From positions 1 to 37,541 of the forward strand of contig JAFEGX010000104.1 of assembly GCA_018239675.1 (NCBI GenBank): 37,541 nt of DNA. The letters are read 5' to 3'. The notes under the pieces are model-generated. The model made no database searches. It saw only the letters and a list, made by a program, of their open reading frames with translations, and was not told the origin of the DNA. Position numbers and translations under genes: made by a program. The stretch comes from Verrucomicrobiota bacterium. GTDB taxonomy: Bacteria > Verrucomicrobiota > Verrucomicrobiia > Opitutales > Opitutaceae. The number at the start of each line of letters is the position of its first letter. Position 1 is the stretch's first letter. Positions 21,701 to 27,808 of this stretch are shown here, piece after piece.

Positions 21701-24700
21701 CACATCCCGCTCGGCAAAGGCCCCCGGCTGGTCCGACATCACCTTGAGCACGCCGACGTTGTTGGCGGCGTCGCGCAGGGGCGCGACGATCATCGCCCGC
21801 ACGTTCACCTCGCGACAGGCCGCGAGGTCCACCCGGGGATCGGTCTCGGAATCGTCGCAGACCAGCGCGGTGCCGCTTTGCAGCGCGAGACCGCTGAGGC
21901 TGCCGCTCACCGGCACCCGCACGCCGAGCTTGCCCGCCGCCGAGCCGCTGACCGCCCGATAAACCATCTCCTCGCCCTCGAGGAGTTCCACCACCCCGCC
22001 GGCGGCGCCGGTCAGAATCTGCGCGCGCTCCGCCATCATGGTCATCACGGCCTCGACCGGGCCCTCGAATTTCCCGATTTCCTGGAGCGCATCGACGATG
22101 CCCTCCAGGCTGGCGTTGGCCCGCTTGACTTCCTCGTCCGCCTTGCGCTCCGCGCTGATGTCGCGGAAATACACCGCCAGACCCTGCTCCGAGGGATAGG
22201 CCCGCACATGCATCCAGATATCGAGCGGCGGATAATAGGTCTCGAACCCCACGGTGACTTGCTTCGCCATCGCCCGCTCATATTCCGTCTGGATGATGGT
22301 GCCGGCGGCAGCCGGAAACTCCGCCCAGATGTTGCGACCCAGCAATTCGCTGCGGGAGCGGTGCAGCAGGCGCTCGGCCTCGGTGTTGAGAAAGTTGAAG
22401 CACCAGCTGCGGTCGACGGTGAAAAAGGCGTCGGTGATGCTCTCGAGTGTCGAGGCCAGTCGCTCGGTCAGGCGCCGGGTCTGTTCCTCGGCCCGGCGCA
22501 GGCCGGTGATGTCCTGGAAGGCGCCGACGATCCGGGTGATGGTGCCATCCGGCAGGCGCTCCGCCTCGCCGCGCAACCGTGCCCACAGGCGGCGGCGGCT
22601 AGCAGTATTGATGGGCAACTCGAGATCGAAAGGGGTCCCCACGCGGGCGCACTCCGTCAGGGCGGCCGCGATCTTTTCGCGCGCCTCCGCCGGATAGAGC
22701 GCGAGCGCCTGGTCCAGCAGCGGAACCTGGCCGGGCGGAAAATCGAGCATAGCGAACACCTCGTCCGACCAGAACACCTCGTTCTCCGGCACCTTGAGCG
22801 CCCAGCCGCCCACGCGGGCGACCTTGCCGCCGATCTGCTGCAGCTTCTCCTTGCGCCGCAATGCCTCCTCCTGCGCCTTGCGTTCGGAGATGTCCTCGAT
22901 TGCGCCCTGCACCCGGACAATGGCGCCGCCGGCATCCCGAACGGCCTCGCCCAGCACGCGCACCCAGACGTGGCGGCCCCGGGCCGTGATGATCTTCAGT
23001 TCGTCGTCAAAGGGCGTGCCGTCCTTCACGCAGGCCTCGAACAGCGCGCGAATCCGGTCGCGACACTCGGGCGCATAAAACGAGACCCCCCGTTCCGGGT
23101 CCGGCGTCTGGCCCGGCGGCGTCTCATGGATGAAGGCCACTTCCTCCGACCAGGTCATCCGCATACTCGGCACCTCGACCTGCCAGGCGCCGAGCCGGCT
23201 TACCCGGGATGCCATCCGCAGGAGCGCCTCGTTGCGGCGCAGCGTTTCCTCGGCCACCTTGCGCCCGGTGACGTCACGTTCGATGGCAATGGCGTGGGTG
23301 AACCGGCCCGCCGACCCGAAGACGGGCACCACCTCGACCTCGAGCCAATACTCGCGACCGGACTTGGAGTAGTTGACCAGTTCCGTGCGCACGACCAGGC
23401 GCTCGCGGAGCGCGTGGCGAATCTCGTCGAGGGCGGAACGCTGGGTGCGGGGTCCCTGCAGGAAGCGCGGACTGCGCCCGATGGCCTCGGCCCGGGTGTA
23501 GCCGGTGAGCTGCTCGAAGGCCGGATTCACATAGATGATGCGCGGACCGGGTTCGTCGATCGGCTCGGCTTCCGTGATCACCACGATGTCGTTGAGGTGC
23601 GACACACAGGCCTCGAGGAGGCGCCTCTGCTCGGCGTTCTCGCGCTGGGCCGTCACGTCCCGCGCCACACCGAAGACCTGCCGTGACGCGGGGAACGGCT
23701 GAACGTCCCACGACAGCCAATGATATGAGCCGTCCTTCGCCCGGTAGCGGTTCTCAAAACCGCGCACCGCTTGGCCATTCTGAATCACCTTGCGGGTGCG
23801 ACTGGTGGCCTCGTGGTCGTCGGGATGGACGAAGTCGAGCATGGGCCGCGAAGTCAGCTCCTCCGCGGACCAGCCCAGCGCGTGCGTCCAGGCCGGGCTC
23901 ACCTGCCGCAGGCGGCCGTCAAAGCCGGCGACGCACAGCATGTCGATCGAGAGCTCAAACAACCGGTCCCGCTCCGCCTTGGCCTGCCGCTGCTCCGTGA
24001 CATCCTGACACGTGCCCACCGCCCGGGACGGCTGGCCTTGGTCATCCGGGAAAACTTGCCAGCGCTCCTCGACCAGCTTCACGCGCCCGTCGGGCATGAG
24101 GATGCGGTGTTCGATCGCCTGCGGTTCGGACAGGCCAACGGAGCGGCGAAACGCCTCGTCCACCCTCGCGCGATCCTCCGGATGGACGATCGCCAGGAAG
24201 GCCGGGTGCGTTGGCACGAAGCTCCGGGGATCGGTTTCGTAAATGCGGTGGGTTTCCGCGGACCAAGTGACGGCCAGGGTCGCCAGATCCGTCTCCCAGC
24301 TGCCGACCTTTGCGACCGCCTGCGCATCCGCCAATCGCTGCATCTCCCGGCCGAGGCGTTTCGCCAGCTGGCGCTGCTGCCCCTCGGCCCGGCGCAACCG
24401 GACGAGATTCATGACATTGGCTGCGAGCACCCGCAGGGCCCGCCGCTCGCGCTCGGAGATCTCCCGCGCCCGCCGGTCGATCACGCACAGCGTGCCGAGC
24501 GCCTCGCCGGCCTCGGTCTTCAGCGGGGCCCCGGCGTAGAACCGGATTTGTGGCTCGGCCAAGACGAGCGGATTATCGGCAAACCGCGGATCAGCCGTCG
24601 CGTCCGGCACGACGAGCAAGTCGTCCAGGTCCAGCGCGTGCGCGCAAAACGAGACTTCCCGCGCCGTTTCCCGGACATCAATGCCGATCTTCGCCTTGAA

Positions 24701-24871
24701 CCACTGGCGCGTCCCGTCGATCAGCGTGATGAGCGCGATGGGCGTGCCGCAGATTTCAGCCGCCAAGGCCGCGATGTCGTCAAATTCCCGCTCGGGCGGC
24801 GTATCAAGCAACGCCGCTTCACGCAGGGCCTCGAGACGCCGGCGCTCGTTCGCTGGCAATTTGGGGCTCAT
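18716..24871 (-). CDS. Giant PAS/GAF hybrid histidine kinase (2051 residues)
   Basis: I count four GAF and eight PAS modules, then a kinase core and receiver, with no membrane segment. Order and rough positions: GAF 20-165; PAS 180-290, 295-410, 415-535, 545-665, 670-795 and 800-910; GAF 925-1075; PAS 1080-1195; GAF 1210-1375; GAF 1385-1540; PAS 1545-1660; HisKA with His near 1678 (GGIAHDLNNLLAPIMMG); HATPase about 1800-1915 (NLCVNARDAMPGGG, DTGTGM, KGTGLGLA); receiver 1935-2045 with Asp near 1972 (VLTDVMMPVMDG). The third PAS reads GRSPRFLQG where photoactive LOV domains have GRNCRFLQ, so the flavin-binding Cys is absent. It is first in the four-gene block, 8 nt ahead of the next kinase. An AGGAG about 12 nt before the ATG supports the start. 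Confidence 0.95.
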   Translation of the reverse strand: MSPKLPANERRRLEALREAALLDTPPEREFDDIAALAAEICGTPIALITLIDGTRQWFKAKIGIDVRETAREVSFCAHALDLDDLLVVPDATADPRFADNPLVLAEPQIRFYAGAPLKTEAGEALGTLCVIDRRAREISERERRALRVLAANVMNLVRLRRAEGQQRQLAKRLGREMQRLADAQAVAKVGSWETDLATLAVTWSAETHRIYETDPRSFVPTHPAFLAIVHPEDRARVDEAFRRSVGLSEPQAIEHRILMPDGRVKLVEERWQVFPDDQGQPSRAVGTCQDVTEQRQAKAERDRLFELSIDMLCVAGFDGRLRQVSPAWTHALGWSAEELTSRPMLDFVHPDDHEATSRTRKVIQNGQAVRGFENRYRAKDGSYHWLSWDVQPFPASRQVFGVARDVTAQRENAEQRRLLEACVSHLNDIVVITEAEPIDEPGPRIIYVNPAFEQLTGYTRAEAIGRSPRFLQGPRTQRSALDEIRHALRERLVVRTELVNYSKSGREYWLEVEVVPVFGSAGRFTHAIAIERDVTGRKVAEETLRRNEALLRMASRVSRLGAWQVEVPSMRMTWSEEVAFIHETPPGQTPDPERGVSFYAPECRDRIRALFEACVKDGTPFDDELKIITARGRHVWVRVLGEAVRDAGGAIVRVQGAIEDISERKAQEEALRRKEKLQQIGGKVARVGGWALKVPENEVFWSDEVFAMLDFPPGQVPLLDQALALYPAEAREKIAAALTECARVGTPFDLELPINTASRRRLWARLRGEAERLPDGTITRIVGAFQDITGLRRAEEQTRRLTERLASTLESITDAFFTVDRSWCFNFLNTEAERLLHRSRSELLGRNIWAEFPAAAGTIIQTEYERAMAKQVTVGFETYYPPLDIWMHVRAYPSEQGLAVYFRDISAERKADEEVKRANASLEGIVDALQEIGKFEGPVEAVMTMMAERAQILTGAAGGVVELLEGEEMVYRAVSGSAAGKLGVRVPVSGSLSGLALQSGTALVCDDSETDPRVDLAACREVNVRAMIVAPLRDAANNVGVLKVMSDQPGAFAERDVKNLQILVETLGAVIQRRQAAERLRASEEQYRMLFADNPHPMLIADEATDRILAANGSALRRYGHREAEFRRLTLRDLRLPDEAQPALPALSTLPPGPHQLGRVRHRAKGGEVFDVEITTDSVMFDGRPARILLAHDISERVRAEHVAARATRALLMHSRCSETLIRASDEAELLRGVCAIAVEVGGFAMAWVGYALNDKAKTIAPQAFAGAEQKYLSEIRLSWSAEDPTGQGPAARALRTGQATVVSDVTDAVTGFSYRDEAISRGFRAVICLPLREGGQAFGLLALYLKERAAPPAEELGVLQDLADDLAFGIRSLQVRAERRRTHEAVLAMARGISAAVGDELFRQLTLSMVEALGADACFVARLDSHQPGSATTLCRVEDGQVVPNFTFELAGLQDGQDDGNDLWVVTRDARRRYPQSRLLAEGRIESFVGKRLMGTGGQPLGLMFVHFRAPLAQPEFVISTLKIFAARAASEIERQAADAKTREQAALLDKARDAIIVRDLDHRITFWNKSAELLYGWSAAEVAGRSVVDLFYVDPTQFQHAQNQVVRAGEWTGELNHKTKGGRLLTVEGRWTLVRDDQGQPRAVLALNTDISERKAMERQLLRTQRMESIGTLAGGIAHDLNNLLAPIMMGVDLLRRDPTIQQRYTTVIDNIRRSTDRGAGLVRQVLSFARGVESAKVALNLRHIIDEVASIVENSFPKNIAMEIEVKRDLPLIVADPTQLNQVLLNLCVNARDAMPGGGRITLTARDVAVDEQYAAMNRAAKPGRYVLLEVADTGTGMTREVMDRIFEPFFTTKEFGKGTGLGLATVMSVARSHGGFVDVYSELGRGSTFKVYLPLQAGVAEATPAAADTAALPTGQGELILVVDDEATIREVTCKTLESHGYQVMTAEDGAQAISCYAANRGRVAVVLTDVMMPVMDGAALSRALHRLDPAVRIVAASGFDASGKAVSAAQLGVKHFLVKPYSASALLKTIRAAIDGTGSGSAHGLF

Positions 24872-25287
24872 TGCGCAGGTGGGGCTCCTGAGGTCTTCCG
24901 CCGGGGCAAGGTTTCAGGGACGCTGATTGGGGTAACGATTGGGAAGGCGGCAGAAACGTGCCCAGATTTTTTAAGTCCACAAGCGCGACTTTCGAGGCGA
25001 TCACCCGCCTCGTCCCTCGGGGAAACTCCCCATTGACAACGCGCCTTGCCGAAGAACCCCGCCCGTGCCTTCCGGCACATGAGTCACGGGTTCGCCGGGA
25101 GTCCCCGGCGTGGCATTTCGAGGAGATCGAATGAGATCCGCCGACGCAGGAGCGTTTCCAATGGGTCCGGACAACACCCGATTGGCACCAAGTAAAGCCG
25201 CGATCCTTCGGCACCGCTCGGGACAACGCTTATGGAATTCAAGTGAGTCTGAAGACCCACCCAAAGCGTGAGGGCATTTCAACAAGA
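24872..25287. other. Upstream region of the signalling block
   Basis: No convincing gene in 416 nt. It must contain the promoter for the four-gene block on the minus strand, but no clear -35/-10 pair is visible. An AT-rich stretch at about 24965-24973 is the best candidate. Small hairpins occur (GTGCC/GGCAC near 25068 and CGCCGGG/CCCCGGCG near 25093). On the + strand an ATG at 25131, 5 nt after GAGGAG, opens a 46-residue polar frame to 25271. It has a good ribosome site but no recognisable protein pattern, so I leave it uncalled. Confidence 0.4.
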
Positions 25288-25437
25288 CTTGTAGCCGCAA
25301 AGATGCGCAAAAAAGCGCAAGAAGTCGTCGCCACAGCGTTTCGCCCTACTAGGGAAATAGTCCAAGGCATACGATCGCTCTGCCGCTGGAGCTAGAATCG
25401 GATTGTTCTGCGTTTTTTTGCGCCTCTTTGCGGCTAC
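25288..25437. repeat. Inverted repeat G with GTAGCCGCAAAGA arms
   Basis: The left arm (25288-25324) and right arm (25406-25437) are inverted copies that agree at about 30 of 33 positions, starting GTAGCCGCAAAGA and continuing with spaced GCGCAAA words. About 80 nt separate them. The left arm is in the same orientation as the copy at 13248, so the 4-gene signalling block lies between direct copies. No gene overlaps. Confidence 0.8.
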
Positions 25438-25544
25438 ACCATTATCAAATTCGCTCTGGTAGCGTTCGGACTCCGGTGCCGTCGGACCACTTCTGCGGCT
25501 AACGGTTGGAGTGCGCCGAACGCTGGCGTCCGGCACGGTACTGC

Positions 25545-26036
25545 TCAACGGCCCGCGCGGCAGCTCGCGAGCACGTTTCGCCAAAGCGCGGTTTCGCCGG
25601 GATGGCCGTGGCGGTCCAGTTCGACGGCAATGCGGGCCTCCGTAGGCTCCTCGACGCGGTGGCGCGGGTCGCCGGGCAGATCGGGCCGGACGGCCCGCGC
25701 GAGCGCCCAGCACGCCCACGCCCGGGCGGCGCGCTGGGCGCGGCGGGGCTCGTTCATGCGGCCGGCGTAGTGCTGGAAGTGCACCCGCGGGTTGCCCAGG
25801 AAAACGTCCGGCGGGGTATGCCGGATCAGCCACGCCATGCCGGCGTAGGGCAGCGGCCATTCGGCCAGCACCGGCTCGGAGCCGGTGAGGTCGGCGCCGA
25901 GCGCCCGGTCGAGGCAGAGCAGCGCGCGCGCCGCGAATCCCCGGGTCCAGAGCGACTGCCCGTATTCGAGGCACGCGCGGTAAAACTCCGCGCCACGCTC
26001 GTCGTCGCGAAACCGGTGCAGCGCCTGCCAGTCCAT
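25545..26036 (-). CDS. Hypothetical helical protein, about 163 residues
   Basis: I start at the ATG at 26036 (MDWQALHRFRDDERGAEFY). Longer frames reach 26306 but run through the repeat arms at 26082-26208 and read as low-complexity sequence. The product is rich in Ala, Arg, Leu and Trp, with amphipathic helices (ACLEYGQSLWTRGFAARALLCLDRALGADL), much like a tetratricopeptide-type helical pair, and a conserved-looking EWPLPYAGMAWLIRHTP segment. No catalytic motif is visible and I cannot name a family. A GGCGGGG run lies just before the chosen ATG. It diverges from the acyltransferase gene at 26333, with two repeat elements between. Confidence 0.65.
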   Translation of the reverse strand: MDWQALHRFRDDERGAEFYRACLEYGQSLWTRGFAARALLCLDRALGADLTGSEPVLAEWPLPYAGMAWLIRHTPPDVFLGNPRVHFQHYAGRMNEPRRAQRAARAWACWALARAVRPDLPGDPRHRVEEPTEARIAVELDRHGHPGETALWRNVLASCRAGR

Positions 26037-26081
26037 CCCCGCCCGCGCCGGCGGCAAATGAGGACAGGGAGGGTGCATGTG

Positions 26082-26208
26082 ACGGTGGACGGTGACCGGT
26101 GGGCAGTGGACGGTTGACGGTGGCCTGAGGTGAACCAGGGGCAAGCGCGCAGACGACCCCGGAACGTTTGGGTACCGTCGTACCGTCCACTGCCCACCGT
26201 CCACCGTG
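26082..26208. repeat. Heptad-period inverted repeat H (unit ACGGTGG)
   Basis: The left arm 26082-26123 is six 7-nt units of the form ACGGTGG or a near variant (ACGGTGG ACGGTGA and so on). The right arm 26174-26208 is five complementary 7-nt units (CACCGTC CACCGTG and variants). Both arms include one GCAGTGG-type unit at a matching place. A 50-nt unrelated centre separates them. The architecture is the same as elements B and C. Confidence 0.85.
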
Positions 26209-26274
26209 CGCCGCCGCTGCGGCGGCACGGCGGCGCCCAAACTCTTCGCTTGGCGGACGCGGGGGATTCTTGGA

Positions 26275-26323
26275 CAACTGCTGACGACTGAACGCCGAAG
26301 CGCCAACTCCTGACCCTGTTCCC
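26275..26323. repeat. Heptad array K upstream of the acyltransferase
   Basis: Seven 7-nt steps (CAACTGC TGACGAC, then TGAACGC, CGAAGCG, CCAACTC and so on) end 9 nt before the GTG start at 26333. Unit similarity is weaker than in B, C or H, and no inverted partner is clear. It may be a decayed arm or partner of a neighbouring element. Confidence 0.35.
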
Positions 26324-26332
26324 GACCAGGCC

Positions 26333-26986
26333 GTGCACGGCATCACGGGCTGGCGTCGCGCGCTGCTTTGGCCGCTCGCGATCCTGGTCCGCTGGTGGGG
26401 CATGAGCCTGCGGTTCGACACGCCGCCGCCGGACGTGGCCAACTACATGCGCCGCGACGTGCCGGTGGCCATGATCCTCTGGCACAACCGGCTGTTCCTC
26501 GCGACGGAGATCTACCGCCGCTACCGCCGCGGCCGGCCGCTATACGCGCTCATCAGCGCAAGCCAGGACGGCGCGTGGCTCGTGGCGTTCTTCGAGATGG
26601 TCGGAGGGATGCGCGCCGCGCGCGGCTCCAGCAGCCGGCTCGGCCGCGAGGCCGTCAACGCCCTCCTCGAGCTCCAGCGCGCCGGCCATGACATCGGCAT
26701 CACGCCCGACGGTCCGCGCGGACCGTGCTACGACGTGAAGCCCGGGGCCGTGATCGTCCCGCGCCGCACCGGCGCGCCGCTCCTCCTCGTCGGCGGCGAG
26801 TTCACCCGCGCGTGGCGGCTCAACAGCTGGGACCGTTTCTTCCTGCCCGTGCCATTCTCGCGCGTGAAGATGCGCTGCACGGTGATCGAGAACGCGCAGC
26901 TCGCCGACCGCGACGCGGCCGTGCAGCTCATCCGGGACGAGCTCCTGAAGATCAATCCGGACCCCGCGGAGCCCGGGCGGGTTTGA
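26333..26986 (+). CDS. DUF374-type lysophospholipid acyltransferase family protein
   Basis: Encodes 217 residues. The family core is clear: ILWHNRLFLATEIYRRYRRGRPLYALISASQDG with the catalytic-type His and a following acid region, then RGSSSRLGREAVNALLELQRAG. GITPDGPRGP is the diagnostic motif, and KPGAVIVPRRTGAPLLLVG follows. An N-terminal hydrophobic stretch (RRALLWPLAILVRWWG) may anchor it to the inner membrane. The family is thought to acylate lipid A or phospholipid precursors, but its substrate is not settled. The start is GTG at 26333; the next in-frame ATG (26402) would remove part of the anchor. It ends directly before repeat I. Confidence 0.9.
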   Translation: MHGITGWRRALLWPLAILVRWWGMSLRFDTPPPDVANYMRRDVPVAMILWHNRLFLATEIYRRYRRGRPLYALISASQDGAWLVAFFEMVGGMRAARGSSSRLGREAVNALLELQRAGHDIGITPDGPRGPCYDVKPGAVIVPRRTGAPLLLVGGEFTRAWRLNSWDRFFLPVPFSRVKMRCTVIENAQLADRDAAVQLIRDELLKINPDPAEPGRV

Positions 26987-26988
26987 TC

Positions 26989-27104
26989 GGGAGAAGGGAG
27001 CAAGGAGCAGGGAGAAGCGGGCGCCTCAACCGGAGGCCCGATAGCGGCGCGCGGCCGCGTCGCCCGGACTGGCCCCCTGCTCCCTGCTCATTCTCCGTGC
27101 TCCC
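26989..27104. repeat. Heptad-period inverted repeat I (unit GGGAGMA)
   Basis: The left arm 26989-27016 is four 7-nt units (GGGAGAA GGGAGCA, AGGAGCA, GGGAGAA). The right arm 27077-27104 is four complementary units (TTCTCCG TGCTCCC and variants). It starts 3 nt after the acyltransferase stop and ends 21 nt before the convergent CBM-like gene's stop, so it lies between convergent genes. The centre of about 60 nt is GC-rich and unrelated. Confidence 0.8.
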
Positions 27105-27124
27105 ATTCCGACGGCGACCGCCGC

Positions 27125-27490
27125 TCAGAAGGAAGGCACCAGGACGACTTCCGTGCCGGGCTTGATGAGATAGTCCTCGCCGGCGCACCAGGTCTCGTCG
27201 TTGATCAGGAACTTGCAGAGGATCGGGCTCGAGGATTCCGGGAGCGTGACACTCCAGCGGTCGTCGGCGACGCATTCCATGACCACGCCCTTTTCCCAGC
27301 TGAGGCCCGGACCGTCGCCCCGGACGTAGAGCGTGTTGCCGAATCCGACGTCAAACTGGGCTGCAATGGTGGTGGTGATCGCCTTGGGCGCCGTCTTCTT
27401 TACCGCGGGAGCGGCAGGCGCTTTGGGGGAGGCCTGCTTCGATTTCTTCGCCGGGGCGGGCGTCTTCGTGGTCTTGGTCGTTTTTTTCAT
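27125..27490 (-). CDS. Small starch-binding-like (Ig-fold CBM) protein with Lys/Ala/Pro-rich tail
   Basis: Encodes 121 residues. Residues 1-38 are a basic low-complexity tail (KKTTKTTKTPAPAKKSKQ..., histone H1-like). The rest is a compact beta domain: FDVGFGNTLYVRGDGPGLSWEKGV, DDRWSVTL, CKFLINDETWCAG and IKPGTEVVLVPSF. The GxGPGLSWxxGVxM plus KFLINDxxW pattern resembles starch- or glycogen-binding modules (CBM20/48 or AMPK-beta type), where the two Trp would stack on glucan. No catalytic domain is attached and there is no signal peptide, so it should act in the cytoplasm, possibly on glycogen or, through its tail, on nucleic acid. Those roles are inference. The ATG at 27490 is the only sensible start. 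Confidence 0.7.
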   Translation of the reverse strand: MKKTTKTTKTPAPAKKSKQASPKAPAAPAVKKTAPKAITTTIAAQFDVGFGNTLYVRGDGPGLSWEKGVVMECVADDRWSVTLPESSSPILCKFLINDETWCAGEDYLIKPGTEVVLVPSF

Positions 27491-27799
27491 GGCGTAGTGG
27501 AGAGAGGAGCACCCTCTTCTCCGCGCCGAATTTAGCAGCTACGAGGCCAAATCGTCAAACCCCGCGAAATTAACCCGGCCGTAACGGCGCCGAACGGTCC
27601 GGCCCCTGATTATCAGGCACTAAGCCGGACCGGCGGCGTCGACGGCCGCCGGCTGAATGCCGAAAAGTCCACGGCTCCGTCAATTCGGCGCGAGCTGAGG
27701 TGGAAGGTGATCCGGCCGGTTTGTTGAAGCAGTGGGCCGCCGTGCTGATTCCCTCAGCCGACCAAGCGCACACCACCTTCAACCCTCAGCTTTCAACTT
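27491..27799. other. 309-nt gap with nested palindrome
   Basis: No gene. At 27596-27631 an outer perfect pair, GGTCCGGC (27596-27603) and GCCGGACC (27624-27631), encloses an inner perfect pair, CCTGAT (27605-27610) and ATCAGG (27612-27617). Between 27635 and 27660 there are further GC-rich partial palindromes around GTCGAC. The region could be the 3' end of the esterase transcript. There is no T-run. Confidence 0.6.
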
Positions 27800-27808
27800 T
27801 CAACGCAC
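27694..27808. repeat. Heptad-period repeat J at the esterase 3' end
   Basis: The right arm 27774-27808 is five 7-nt units (CACCTTC AACCCTC, AGCTTTC, AACTTTC, AACGCAC). A weaker left arm at 27694-27714 (GCTGAGG TGGAAGG) is of the complementary type. The right arm overlaps the esterase stop codon (27800-27802), so the repeat supplies the gene's last codons. Confidence 0.5.

Noticed and set aside
18689..23686. 1665-residue + strand open frame
   Set aside because: Antisense to the giant kinase, whose PAS, GAF and kinase motifs are intact on the minus strand; a shadow created by GC-rich codon use.
25131..25271. 46-residue + frame after a GAGGAG site
   Set aside because: Good ribosome site but polar, unstructured residues and no family pattern; antisense frames overlap, so support is too thin.
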